Below, piece after piece: positions 1-8,705 of a DNA stretch of 64,000 bases (position 1 is the first letter of the stretch; each line of letters starts with the position of its first letter). The notes beneath the pieces are model-generated. The model ran no database searches and was not told the origin of the DNA. It saw only the letters and a list, made by a program, of their open reading frames with translations. The translations under genes and the position numbers were made by a program. Origin of the DNA: Syntrophobacter sp963666995 (GTDB lineage Bacteria > Desulfobacterota > Syntrophobacteria > Syntrophobacterales > Syntrophobacteraceae). The stretch spans positions 868,001-932,000 of the forward strand of contig OY762941.1 of the NCBI GenBank assembly GCA_963666995.1, in the 5' to 3' direction.

Positions 1-1135
1 CATATTCCTTGCGGAGACTCTTCATGATCTGGTCGCGGCAGTTATGGCAGGGAGCGACCACGAGCTTGGCACCCGTGTCCTTGATCTGCTTGGCTTTCAC
101 CCGGCCATAAAATATTCTTTCTTCGACATAGGGAGCAGCCCAAGCCCCCCCACCGGCGCCACAGCAAAAACTGTTCGCCCGGTTCGGGTACATTTCGACG
201 AAATTCTCACAGCACTGCCGGGTAACCCACCGAGGCTCTTCGTAATAGCCGTGGCCGAAAGCCCGTTCACTCTTCCTGCCGTAATTGCACGGATCATGGT
301 AAGTGGTCAGTTGTTCGTGAATGGACTTGTCCACTTTGATCCGGCCTTCCTCGATGTATTGCTTCAGCAAGTCAAAAATACTCAGATACTTGATGTTCTC
401 ATTCGCATACCACTTTTGCAGACCAAGCCTGGTCGCATAGTAAGCGTGCCCTCATTCGGGCAAGACGAGATATTCGCACTCCAATTCTTTGTAGTTCTTG
501 ACAATCCTTCCGACAATTTCCTTCATTGATTCGTCGTCGCCTGTGAAAAGGCCCCAGTTGACTCCTTCCCAATTCTCGGAAGTTGTCGTCCAGGATTCGT
601 TGGCGGCATAGAGAATGCGCCACCAATACATCATGTCTTCCGGTTCGGCAAAAGGTTCTTTCGAGTTTATGGTAAAAAGGTATTTCGCACCCTTTTTGTC
701 AACGGGGACTTCGAAGCCGGGCAGTTCCTCGGCAAGTTCCTCGCCCAGGTCCTGCAGCAGGAAGAGGAAGTCTTCCTTTGGAATCCCCACGTTGTTGCCC
801 GTTTTCAGGCACATCTGAACGCCCTTGTGGAGCACGCCGGGCACCTTGTCCCTGGCCCTCAGGCCGCGGGCCGACCGCAGCATGGCGACAAGGTCGATTT
901 TCATCGGGCAGGCGTGTTCACACCGGCCGCAGAGCGTGCAGACCCACGGAAACCTGGAATCAATCACCTCCTGGTCCAAACCCAGCAGGGCCAATCGTAC
1001 GCACTTGCGGACGTCCAGCCCGTCTACTCCCGTGACAGGACAGCCGCCCGCGCACGTACCGCAGGTCAGGCACAAGTCCGCAAACTGACTCGCCAACCTG
1101 CGCTTTTCGCGTTTTGCCAGCAATAAAGGTTCCAT
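1..1135 (-). CDS. HdrD-like Fe-S / CCG-domain selenoprotein (partial, C-terminus cut by window edge)
   Basis: Likely the disulfide-reducing or electron-output subunit of the adjacent Hdr complex, combining an HdrC-type ferredoxin part with an HdrB-type cysteine-rich part. Two [4Fe-4S] motifs lie near the N-terminus (CLTCGTCAGGCP at about 22-33, CTLCGRCEHACP at about 66-77). The frame meets TGA at 452-454 (codon 228) and continues open to base 1 with clear homology: a GHAYYATR motif directly after the TGA, then DPCNYGR, a CC pair, FCCGAGGG and PCHNC. The relatives I know have Cys at the TGA position (ECGHA), so I read the codon as selenocysteine; a bSECIS-like hairpin follows at 418-436. At least 378 residues. 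The ATG at 1133-1135 has GGGAG 6 nt upstream. It is the last visible gene of the operon that begins at 11789. The family assignment is secure; the physiological acceptor is unknown. Confidence 0.87.
418..436 (-). promoter_or_regulatory. Candidate bacterial SECIS hairpin for Sec228 of the HdrD-like gene
   Basis: On the minus strand the 19 nt starting 15 nt after the TGA fold as GACCA / TGGUC (5 bp) around a GGCU loop, extended by GC/GC beyond one bulged U. The apical loop begins 22 nt after the TGA and starts with G, as expected for bSECIS elements read by SelB. Confidence 0.6.
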
Positions 1136-1258
1136 AACTGTCTCCCCACATTCCTTGATGAGAGTCTATACCATACCGGTTTTGGCTTTTAAAGCTGATT
1201 CATATTCCCGAAATCTCGAAACGGGGCGGGCCGGCGGCTTCTCACCGGGCCCCTTCCA

Positions 1259-2101
1259 TCAATACTCGTTCGGCAACTGGGACAATTTCTCCAAAGTGAA
1301 AACCGGTCCATCTTTACATACATATTCGGTGCCGATGTTGCACCGGCCGCATATTCCTATCCCGCACTTCATCCGCATCTCGAGGCTCGATATGATTCGA
1401 TCGGGAGGAAATCCCAGTTCGGTGAGAACGGGCAGGGTGAACTTGATCATGATCGGGGGGCCGCAGATGATGGCGTAGGAGTTGTCGGCACTCGGCGCTT
1501 TCAGCTTTGTCACCGCCGGAACGAAGCCGACATTGTATTTCCAGTTCGGGTCGGTGGTACCGTCGACCGTAATGTGCATATTGATGTCCTTGCGCCTTTC
1601 CCATTCGGCCAATTCATCCTTGTAGAGGAGCAGGCCGGGAGAACGCGCCCCGTAAACCACGTTGATATCGCCGAATTTCGGTCTGTTGCCGGGATCCAGC
1701 ATGAAAACGATGGACGACCGGAGCGTGGTGAACGCAAATCCGCCTCCGACGATCACAACATTCTTCCCCGCGAGGGTATCCCACGGATACCAGTTCCCCA
1801 TCGGGCCGCGGACACCGATTATGTCCCCGGCCTGCATGTTGTGAAGGTGGGAAGTCACCTTACCGACCCGGTTCACCGTGAATTTGATGAACCCTTTTTC
1901 CGTCGGGGAACTCGCAATCCCTATCGGTACCTCTCCAAGACCCGCGACGGAGAGTTCCGCAAACTGACCCGGATTGTATTTGAACCTGGCTTCGTCTTCG
2001 GGATTCAGGAAGACGAGCTTGAATGTCTTCAGATTACGATCTTCCGTTTCCGTCACAACGGAATCGATTCGGACCGGATAAGGCAAGTAAGGGTTGTTCA
2101 C
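1259..2101 (-). CDS. flxA: FlxA-like NAD(P)H/FAD oxidoreductase with [2Fe-2S] site
   Basis: A 280-residue flavoprotein of the ferredoxin-NADP reductase/PyrK type, likely the NAD(P)H-interacting subunit of the Flx-Hdr complex. The N-terminal half is the FAD barrel (around IGIASSP and VGKVTSHLHN), followed by a nucleotide-binding fold (VVIVGGGFAF) and a C-terminal cysteine cluster KCGIGICGRCNIG...YVC typical of a [2Fe-2S] site. The start is a GTG at 2099-2101 with GGAGG 8 nt upstream. It sits 31 nt after the preceding Fe-S gene and 123 nt before the HdrD-like gene in the same operon. The flxA name rests on neighbourhood as well as domain content; whether it uses NADH or NADPH cannot be read. 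Confidence 0.85.
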   Translation of the reverse strand: MNNPYLPYPVRIDSVVTETEDRNLKTFKLVFLNPEDEARFKYNPGQFAELSVAGLGEVPIGIASSPTEKGFIKFTVNRVGKVTSHLHNMQAGDIIGVRGPMGNWYPWDTLAGKNVVIVGGGFAFTTLRSSIVFMLDPGNRPKFGDINVVYGARSPGLLLYKDELAEWERRKDINMHITVDGTTDPNWKYNVGFVPAVTKLKAPSADNSYAIICGPPIMIKFTLPVLTELGFPPDRIISSLEMRMKCGIGICGRCNIGTEYVCKDGPVFTLEKLSQLPNEY

Positions 2102-2132
2102 CTTGGTTTCCTCCGTCTATTGACACGCGACT

Positions 2133-3185
2133 TTACGCCGGGCACACACAACCGGCCGACATCAGTCGGGCGACCTGTCGAATATCGATGTTCACAGGGC
2201 ACGAATTCACGCAACGTCCGCAGCCGACACATGCCGCTCCGTGATGATACTTGTCCTGGTAGTATTTCAATTTGTGCATAAAACGCTGCCGAACGCGCTG
2301 GATTTTCTGACTCCTCGGGTTGTGGCCGGACCCGTGAAACGTGAAAAGCGGAAACATACAGGAATCCCAGAGCCTGATCCTGTCCCCCTGCTTCCCGTAA
2401 ACTTCATCCTGGATATCGAAGCACCAGCAGGTCGGGCAAAGGAAGGTGCATGCCCCGCAGTTGATGCAGGCAAACTGCACTTCATCCCAGAAGGATGCGC
2501 CGAAGAGCTCGATCGTGTCTTTACCGGCGATCGAGCCCGCATCGAATTGCCTTGAGACACTGTTCTCCGCGGATTTTTTCAGGACCGCTTCTTTCTCGTT
2601 CACGGCTCCAGATGCGGGCTGCCATCCGGACGTGGCGCCGAGGACGTCTTTGCCTTTTTCCGTCAGAACCTGCGCGGCGTAGCCGTCTCCCACATCGACG
2701 AGCATCACATCGAGCCCGGAAGCATCGAAGGGCCCCGTTCCGACCGAGGTACAGAAGCAGGTGCCGCACGGGTGGTTGCATGCGAGCCCGATGAGGGTCG
2801 TGGTCTCTCTTCGCTTCACCCACCAGGGGTCTTTGATGGTCGCGGTGTCGAAATTGGCATCGTCGAGTCCAAGCGCCCTGGCGTCACACGGGCGGATACC
2901 CAGGATCACACGCGGCGAAAAGTCCTTCGGAGCCTCCTTCAGGATGCCCGCCTGCGGATCGTCCTTCGCGAGGGAATATTCAAACATTCGCTCAGCCTGG
3001 GGATGAAAAAGTCCTTTGGGAGAAAGCCGTGTATTCTGATAACCCAAGTCCGCCTCTTCGACGTTCTTCAACTCGACAAACTCATGATACTGACCCGTCA
3101 GAACCGGAGCGTAAACCCGGTAGCGATTCATGAGTTGCTTTACGATTCCGGGAAACTCTCCCCGGGTTAAAAAGATTTCCGACAT
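2133..3185 (-). CDS. FlxB-like 4Fe-4S dicluster protein (AsrA/HydB-like)
   Basis: A 350-residue cytoplasmic Fe-S protein related to the beta subunit of sulfhydrogenase and anaerobic sulfite reductase subunit A. An alpha/beta N-terminal half carries CNHPCGTCFC at about 134-143. The C-terminal half has two ferredoxin-type motifs, CINCGACTFLCPTCWC and CVGCGRCVNSCP. It probably wires electrons between the FlxA-like flavoprotein and HdrA. I chose the ATG at 3183-3185 (MSEIF) because AAGGA lies 8 nt upstream. The gene lies between the FlxC-like gene (129 nt gap) and the FlxA-like gene (31 nt gap). Confidence 0.83.
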   Translation of the reverse strand: MSEIFLTRGEFPGIVKQLMNRYRVYAPVLTGQYHEFVELKNVEEADLGYQNTRLSPKGLFHPQAERMFEYSLAKDDPQAGILKEAPKDFSPRVILGIRPCDARALGLDDANFDTATIKDPWWVKRRETTTLIGLACNHPCGTCFCTSVGTGPFDASGLDVMLVDVGDGYAAQVLTEKGKDVLGATSGWQPASGAVNEKEAVLKKSAENSVSRQFDAGSIAGKDTIELFGASFWDEVQFACINCGACTFLCPTCWCFDIQDEVYGKQGDRIRLWDSCMFPLFTFHGSGHNPRSQKIQRVRQRFMHKLKYYQDKYHHGAACVGCGRCVNSCPVNIDIRQVARLMSAGCVCPA

Positions 3186-3314
3186 GGATCCATTCCTTCT
3201 CAATCGTGGTTCGGTATGAATCGATAAGCGGAGGCCCCGCCGGCCGGGTCTGTGTCTTCGCTTCGAGTCATGGGGTATGCCCGTCCTTTCAACTCAGCCT
3301 CCACCCGGGACAAA

Positions 3315-4265
3315 TCACTTTATGAACGAATCCGGATCGTCCGGCCGATAGACATCCAGAGGCGGTCTCAGATCGAGGGTCAAGCCAACCTCGTAACCGT
3401 AAAGCTCCTTCACTTCTTTCTCCAGCTTCTTGGTGAACTGACGGACCTTGATCCCAACCGGACAGGCACGCTCACAGGCGCCGCAGTCGGTGCACCGGCC
3501 CGCAACATGGTAGGCCCTGAGGAAATGAAAAGTGCGGGTATCGGTCGGATCGACGCTCTTGCCGACCCACTGCGGCCTGGACTCATCCACGAAACACGTG
3601 GGGCAGTAACACAGAGGGCAGGCATTCCGGCACGCATAACAACGAATACACGGGGCGATGAGTTCCTCGAAGTGCTGCCACCGCAGCTCGGGGAGCATCG
3701 CTTCCACGTGTCGAACGTCGGCGTAGCGATCGGCATCGGTCTGCTCTTCCACGAGGTCCCCGAGAAGCTCATCATAGATCACCGGGTTCCGGTGGATGCA
3801 GATCGAGCAGTTTTCCTGCAGATATTGGCGGCGATCCAGCATGACTTCAAATCCCTGTCCGGTGATCTTGACCTGCGGGCCGATTTCCTCAACACCCAAA
3901 GGTTCCTGCCCGTTCAGGTCGGCCGATATTCTGCGCCGGTCCAGCATACCCTTGCACGGGGCGCCAAGAATATGGAGTTGCTCCCGTTTGATCTGGTTTT
4001 CCAGCAGATGGACCACGATGTTTCGCGAATCACAGCCTTTGGCGACGATGGCGATCCGGTCCGTTCTTTTCGGCAGGTAGTTTGCAAGGTTGATTCCGCA
4101 GTTGCCGTCCCAGTGGAGTTGCTCCGCCTGCTCGACGGTCTTCGCCTGGAAAGGCTCATTCATAAAAGGGATCGTGCCTTTTCGGAAACCTATTACCGCG
4201 TCCACCCGTTTTTCTGACAGCAGGCGCTTTGCCGCTTCTCTGATCCTTTCGGTATATCCTTGCAT
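3315..4265 (-). CDS. FlxC-like FrhB/4Fe-4S dicluster protein
   Basis: A 316-residue protein with an N-terminal FrhB-like module (GFRKGTIPF, VAKGCDSRNI, a CSICIHRNP patch) and a C-terminal ferredoxin module with CIRCYACRNACPLC and CTDCGACERACP. Proteins of this kind form the second Fe-S subunit of Flx-type electron-bifurcating modules. Its ATG (4263-4265) overlaps the TAA of the upstream mvhD by one base, so the two are translationally coupled; GAGG lies 7 nt before the ATG, inside mvhD. An F420 role is not implied: FrhB-like domains are often reused as Fe-S or flavin adaptors. Confidence 0.82.
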   Translation of the reverse strand: MQGYTERIREAAKRLLSEKRVDAVIGFRKGTIPFMNEPFQAKTVEQAEQLHWDGNCGINLANYLPKRTDRIAIVAKGCDSRNIVVHLLENQIKREQLHILGAPCKGMLDRRRISADLNGQEPLGVEEIGPQVKITGQGFEVMLDRRQYLQENCSICIHRNPVIYDELLGDLVEEQTDADRYADVRHVEAMLPELRWQHFEELIAPCIRCYACRNACPLCYCPTCFVDESRPQWVGKSVDPTDTRTFHFLRAYHVAGRCTDCGACERACPVGIKVRQFTKKLEKEVKELYGYEVGLTLDLRPPLDVYRPDDPDSFIK

Positions 4266-4699
4266 TACAGCACCTCGGCTTGCGTCTTGATGAAGTGTCG
4301 GGCGGGTCCCGCGGCTTTCACGGCCTCGACCACCCCTCTTGCCACCTCTGCGAACTTGGTGGCTTCGGCCGACGAGATCCAGGAAAAATGGAGTCGGCCG
4401 GGCTCCGTCATTCCGGTGTATTCCATCTCGGACTGCAGAAGGGCAAATTTGCGCCGTGCATATAAATTGCCTTCGATATAGTGACAGTCGCCCGGATGGC
4501 ATCCCGAAATCCACACCCCGTCAGCCCCGTGGCGGAATGCCGCCAGGATGAACTTGGGATTGATGCGGCCGGAACAGGGCACTCTGATGATTCTGAAATT
4601 GGGTGGATACTGCATGCGGCTCACCCCGGCAAGATCTGCCGCCCCGTATGAACACCAGTTGCACAAAAAGGCGACAATTTTCGGTTCCCAATCGGACAT
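4265..4699 (-). CDS. mvhD: MvhD-family [2Fe-2S] electron-transfer subunit (FlxD)
   Basis: A 144-residue MvhD protein, which passes electrons between an NAD(P)H- or hydrogen-oxidising module and HdrA. The family cysteines are visible in FLCNWCSYG, PCSGRI and GCHPGDCHY. The start MSDWEPK at 4699 is chosen over a longer frame because GGGAG lies 8 nt upstream. It follows the selenocysteine hdrA by 76 nt and overlaps the FlxC-like gene by 1 nt, making it the natural partner of that HdrA. It lacks the C-terminal extension seen in the other MvhD copy at 7875-8633. Confidence 0.9.
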   Translation of the reverse strand: MSDWEPKIVAFLCNWCSYGAADLAGVSRMQYPPNFRIIRVPCSGRINPKFILAAFRHGADGVWISGCHPGDCHYIEGNLYARRKFALLQSEMEYTGMTEPGRLHFSWISSAEATKFAEVARGVVEAVKAAGPARHFIKTQAEVL

Positions 4700-4775
4700 T
4701 GTTGTATCTCCCGTCAATTATGGCCGGCCTTGCAGGGGGCACAGGGGCCGCCTGCATTCCGGCGCATCATCGTCT

Positions 4776-7700
4776 CTAGAAGACGTTCTCGATCATGGCA
4801 AAAATCTGGGCGTCGTCGAAGCCGCGCAGGCGGATGGCACCCGATCGGCACGAGGCCACACAGAGACCGCACCCCTTGCAGAGTGCCGCGTTGATTTCGG
4901 CTTTTCCGGCGTCGCGCCCGGCCTCGGTGAATTTCGGCGCCGAGAACGGGCAGATGCTGACACAGGTGCCGCAACTGCTGCACATGGCCGGATTGGTAAC
5001 CGCCACCGTGCCGCTGAATTGCACGGTGTCCCGGGCCAGCAGGGTGCCTGCCCTGGATGCAGCGGCCTGAGCCTGGGCGATGCTCTCATCGATGGCTTTC
5101 GGGTAATGAGCCAATCCGCACATGAAAACGCCGTCCGTAGCAAAATCCACGGGACGCAGTTTGGCGTGCGCCTCAATGAAGAATCCGGACTCATTCACGG
5201 GGACCTTGAAAAACCGGGACATTTCCGAAGTTTCATTGGGTACGATAGCCGTGGCCAGGGTGATCAGATCCGGCTCGAGGATGATCGGCCTCTGCAGAAT
5301 GTGATCGACCACTTCGACCTCCAGTTTGCCGTCAACCGCCCGGACCTGCGGTTTGCTCTCCAGGCTGTAGCGGATAAAGATGATTCCGGCCTTCCTGGCT
5401 TCCAGGTAGAGGTCCTCGCGCTCCCCGTAGGTTCTCATGTCCCGGTAAAGGATGTAGACACCCGTATCCGGGTTCATCCGCTTCAATTCCAGAGCGCTTT
5501 CCACCGAATGCGTGCAGCATACCCTGCTGCAGTAGGGCCTCTGGGGTTCCCTCGATCCCACACACTGAACGAAGACCGCCGTCCGGACATTCTTCAGAGA
5601 AGGGTCTTTTTCGGCAAAGCGCTGATCCAGTTGCTGGTGGGTGAGGATGCGCGGATCCTTGCCGTAGGCATATTCGGAGGGCTGAAACTCCCGGCCGCCG
5701 GTGGCGATCACGGCCACCCCATGTTCGATCTCCAGGGGTTCGCCCCCATTGCGGAGCGTCGTCTTAAAATTGCCCACGAAGCCTTCCACGTTCTCGATCC
5801 TGGTGGACAGCAACACGGTCACCCGAGGATTGTTCCGAATGTCATGGACCAGGTTCTTTACATAGGAGCGAATCTCTTCTCCGCGCCAGGTCTTATACAG
5901 CTTGAGGGCCTGTCCGCCCAGTTCGTGCGACTGCTCGACCAGATACACCGGGTACCCCTGGTCCGCGAGTTCCCGGGCGGTCATCATGCCGGCAACCCCT
6001 CCCCCGACCACCATGGCCTTCCGGTTAACCGCGAGTTCCGCTTCCTGAAGAGGTTCCAGGAGGACGGCTTTGGACACGGCCATGCGAATCAGATCCATTG
6101 CCTTGGCCGTGGCCTTGGCGGGATCTCCGCTGTGGACCCAGGAATCCTGGTTGCGGATATTGGCCATTTCAAACAGGTATTTATTGAGCCCGGCATTCAC
6201 GAGGGTTTCCTGGAAGAGGGGCTCGTGCGTTCTGGGAGTGCATGCGGCGACGACGACCCTGTTGATCCCCTTTTCCTTGATCACCTGGGCCATTTTGACC
6301 TGTGTGTCCTGTGAGCAGGTGTAAAGATTATCCTCCACGTAGACAACATACGGGAGCGACCCGGCATATTCACGCACCTTGGGCACGTTCACCACACCGC
6401 CTATGTTGATCCCGCACTGGCAGACAAACACGCCGACACGGGGCGGCTCGCCCATGATATTGGTTTCCGGCACCTTCTCCTTGACACGGGCCTGCGACCA
6501 TCGGCTCTCGCTCAGCAGGCGACTCGACGCCGATGCAGCCGCGGAGGCTTCCATAACCGACTGGGGAATGTCCTTAGGGCCCTGAATGGAGCCGCAGACA
6601 AATACTCCCGGCCGCGAGGCGGCTACCGGAGTGAAGCTGTTCGTCCTCACGAAACGGTGGTCGTTCAACCTGATTCCGAGCTTCCGGGCAAGTTCAACAC
6701 CTTCCTTTCCCACCTGGAACCCCACCGACAAAACCACCAGGTTGAAGACCTCGCTTGCCATTGCCCCTTGCTCGTCCACATAACAGATTTCCAAATCCCC
6801 GTCCCCGGTCGGCTCGACGGAGTGAATGCGGGACCGGATAAAACGCACGCCGTGGTCGTTTCTTGCACGGTCGTAATACTGCTCGAAGTCTTTGCCGTAG
6901 GTACGCATATCCATGTAGAAAATTGCGGCGTCCAGCCCGCTGTGAGAATGTTCCTTGGCGATGACCGCTTCCTTGATGGCGTACATGCAGCAGACGCCGG
7001 AGCAATAGGAGTTGTCGCAATGGTGGAGGTCTCGGGAGCCGACACACTGGAGCCATGCAATCTTTTTCGGCTCTTCGCGGTCGTAGGGCCGCATGAGGTG
7101 ACCGCGGAAGGGTCCGGAAGCACTCAGGATCCGCTCGAACTCGAGGCTCGTCACCACGTTGGGCAATTGCGTGTAGTTGTATGTGTCGAAAATGGTGGGA
7201 TCGAAAACCTCGCTGCCGGCGGCAACGACCACCGCTCCGACTTCAAGCTCAGCCCTTCGCGGGCTGTCGCCGTAACTCACGGCTTCCGCCAGGCAGACCT
7301 TTTCACATAACCCGCAGCCGATACATGCTTTAGGATCGATAGAGAATACGAGGGGCACAGCCTGGGCATACCTGATATAGGTGGCCGCCCTGCGGTCCAG
7401 ACCGCAGTTGTGCTCGTTAACGGCGGCCACGGGACAAACCTGGGCGCACTGACCGCAACCGGTGCACTTTGACCGGTCGATGAAGCGGGGTTCGCACTTC
7501 AACCTGGCTACAAAGTGCCCCGCTTCTCCATCAAGGGCTTCAACCTCGGTATTCGTAATGATGTTGATGTTCAGATGCCGGCCGACCTCGACCAGCTTGG
7601 GTGAAATCACTCACATCGCACAGTCGTTGGTCGGGAAAGTCTTATCCAACTGTGCCATCAGTCCGCCCACGGTGGGCGACCGATCCACAAGGTGCACGTA

Positions 7701-7802
7701 GTATCCGGAATCCGCAAGATCAAGGGCGGCCTGCATGCCGGCGATGCCGGCACCCAGCACCATTACCGATCCGATCAACTCTTTTTTCTCTGGGTTTGCC
7801 AT
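4776..7802 (-). CDS. hdrA: HdrA, large tandem form, selenoprotein (in-frame TGA = Sec64)
   Basis: Flavin-containing, electron-bifurcating subunit A of a heterodisulfide-reductase-like complex, 1008 residues including selenocysteine. Two HdrA modules occur in tandem. The first FAD module begins VMVLGAGIAGMQ, the second AMVVGGGVAGMM. Ferredoxin motifs follow the first FAD segment (CTGCGQCAQVCP, CIGCGLCEKVCL) and lie at the C-terminus (CSSCGTCVSICP, CKGCGLCVASCR). TGA at 7611-7613 sits inside TNDCAM-U-VISPKLVE; the paralogue at 8706-11789 has Cys there (TNDCSMCILSPKLVE). The frame is otherwise uninterrupted on both sides, and a 7-bp hairpin follows at the right distance. The start MANPEKK at 7802 has AGGA 6 nt upstream; an ATG at 7817 is possible but weaker. 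A conventional gene caller would probably truncate this gene at the TGA or at a GTG just after it. Confidence 0.92.
7577..7596 (-). promoter_or_regulatory. Candidate bacterial SECIS hairpin for Sec64 of HdrA
   Basis: Starting 14 nt after the TGA, the minus strand reads GCUGGUC, loop GAGGUC, GGCCGGC. The arms pair over 7 bp (two G-U wobbles), and the apical loop contains GGUC, as in the E. coli fdhF SECIS. The loop begins 21 nt after the TGA, nearly the same spacing as in the HdrD-like gene. Confidence 0.68.
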
Positions 7803-7874
7803 AACCATTCCTGCCATTCAAATAAGGTTAACGGGTGCGGTTAACCGAGCGTTTGCCCGCTCACCCATCCGCAT

Positions 7875-8633
7875 CTATGCAGCCAGTCTCATGAATTTGG
7901 GCGTGGTGCCTTCGTAGCCGCAGAATTCCACCTGCCCGGAATTCTCGACGTCGCTCAAGCGCTGGGACACCGTGTAGACCGGCAATCCGGACTTTCCGGC
8001 AATTTCCCGAACCGATTGAGGACCATCTCTGAGCACTTCCAGAATCAGGGCCTTCTGGTATTCCTCTCCTGCAGCAACCTGCAGCAACTGTTTGAAGCAG
8101 GATTCATCCAGCTTCTTGTGGTATACGTTTTCCTTTTCGGTGATCTGCCGGTCCATCCCCATCAGCCAGCGCAGCCTGGCTGATGCGAGAGCGCCCTCGA
8201 CAGCCGCCAGGTGGAGCTTTTTCTCAACCGGGCTGAAGGGTCCAAGATCCTGGATCACACCGCTCAGTTCGGTCACAAAATCGGCGAAAAGCTGGCCTTC
8301 AGCGGCGCTCACCCATCTCAGATGGAGCCGCCTGCGGCCGATGCCGGACAGTTCCAGCAACTCTTCAACCATCTGCATTCTTTTGGCGGTGTACACATTA
8401 CCTTCCAGGTAATGACAGTCTCCGATGTGACACCCAAAAACAAAGACACCGTCAAAACCGCTCTTGAGCCCCTCCACCACGTGGAGCGGATCCACCCGGC
8501 CGGAGCACATGGTGCGTATCACCCGGATGGTAGGAGGGTATTGAAAACGGGACACACCCGCCAGATCCGCCCCCGCATACGAACACCAGTTACACAAGAA
8601 GGCCAGGATTCTTGGCTCGAACGCTTCACTCAT
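7875..8633 (-). CDS. mvhD: MvhD-family subunit fused to a C-terminal helix-turn-helix domain
   Basis: A 252-residue protein. Residues 1-140 are a full MvhD domain (FLCNWCSYA, MCSGRVDP, GCHIGDCHY), the [2Fe-2S] electron carrier that docks on HdrA. Residues about 140-250 are an extension with a helical stretch and a winged-helix-like end (LRDGPQSVREIAGKSG, then LPVYTVSQRLSDVE and a beta wing). The start MSEAFEP at 8633 is set by AGGAG 7 nt upstream; a longer frame to 8699 lacks a ribosome site. It lies between the two hdrA genes with gaps of 72 nt on both sides. A DNA-binding or protein-docking role for the extension is inference; metal-sensing cysteines are not evident in it. Confidence 0.84.
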   Translation of the reverse strand: MSEAFEPRILAFLCNWCSYAGADLAGVSRFQYPPTIRVIRTMCSGRVDPLHVVEGLKSGFDGVFVFGCHIGDCHYLEGNVYTAKRMQMVEELLELSGIGRRRLHLRWVSAAEGQLFADFVTELSGVIQDLGPFSPVEKKLHLAAVEGALASARLRWLMGMDRQITEKENVYHKKLDESCFKQLLQVAAGEEYQKALILEVLRDGPQSVREIAGKSGLPVYTVSQRLSDVENSGQVEFCGYEGTTPKFMRLAA

Positions 8634-8705
8634 CTCCCAACTCCTGCAGACATTCGGATTAAAATCTTGAGACCGCCGACACCATAACGGCAGCATCAAT
8701 CAGGG

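Noticed and set aside
452..454. Truncated 227-residue HdrC-like protein ending at this TGA
   Set aside because: Coding with CCG-domain motifs continues in the same frame to the window edge, and the TGA replaces the Cys of ECGHA.
4548..6314. 588-codon open frame on the + strand
   Set aside because: It is antisense to hdrA, has no domain resemblance, and arises from the GC-rich codon bias of the real gene.
7611..7613. Stop codon splitting hdrA into two genes or a pseudogene
   Set aside because: Frame, homology and start/stop spacing are continuous across the TGA, it falls on a conserved Cys column, and a SECIS-like hairpin follows.
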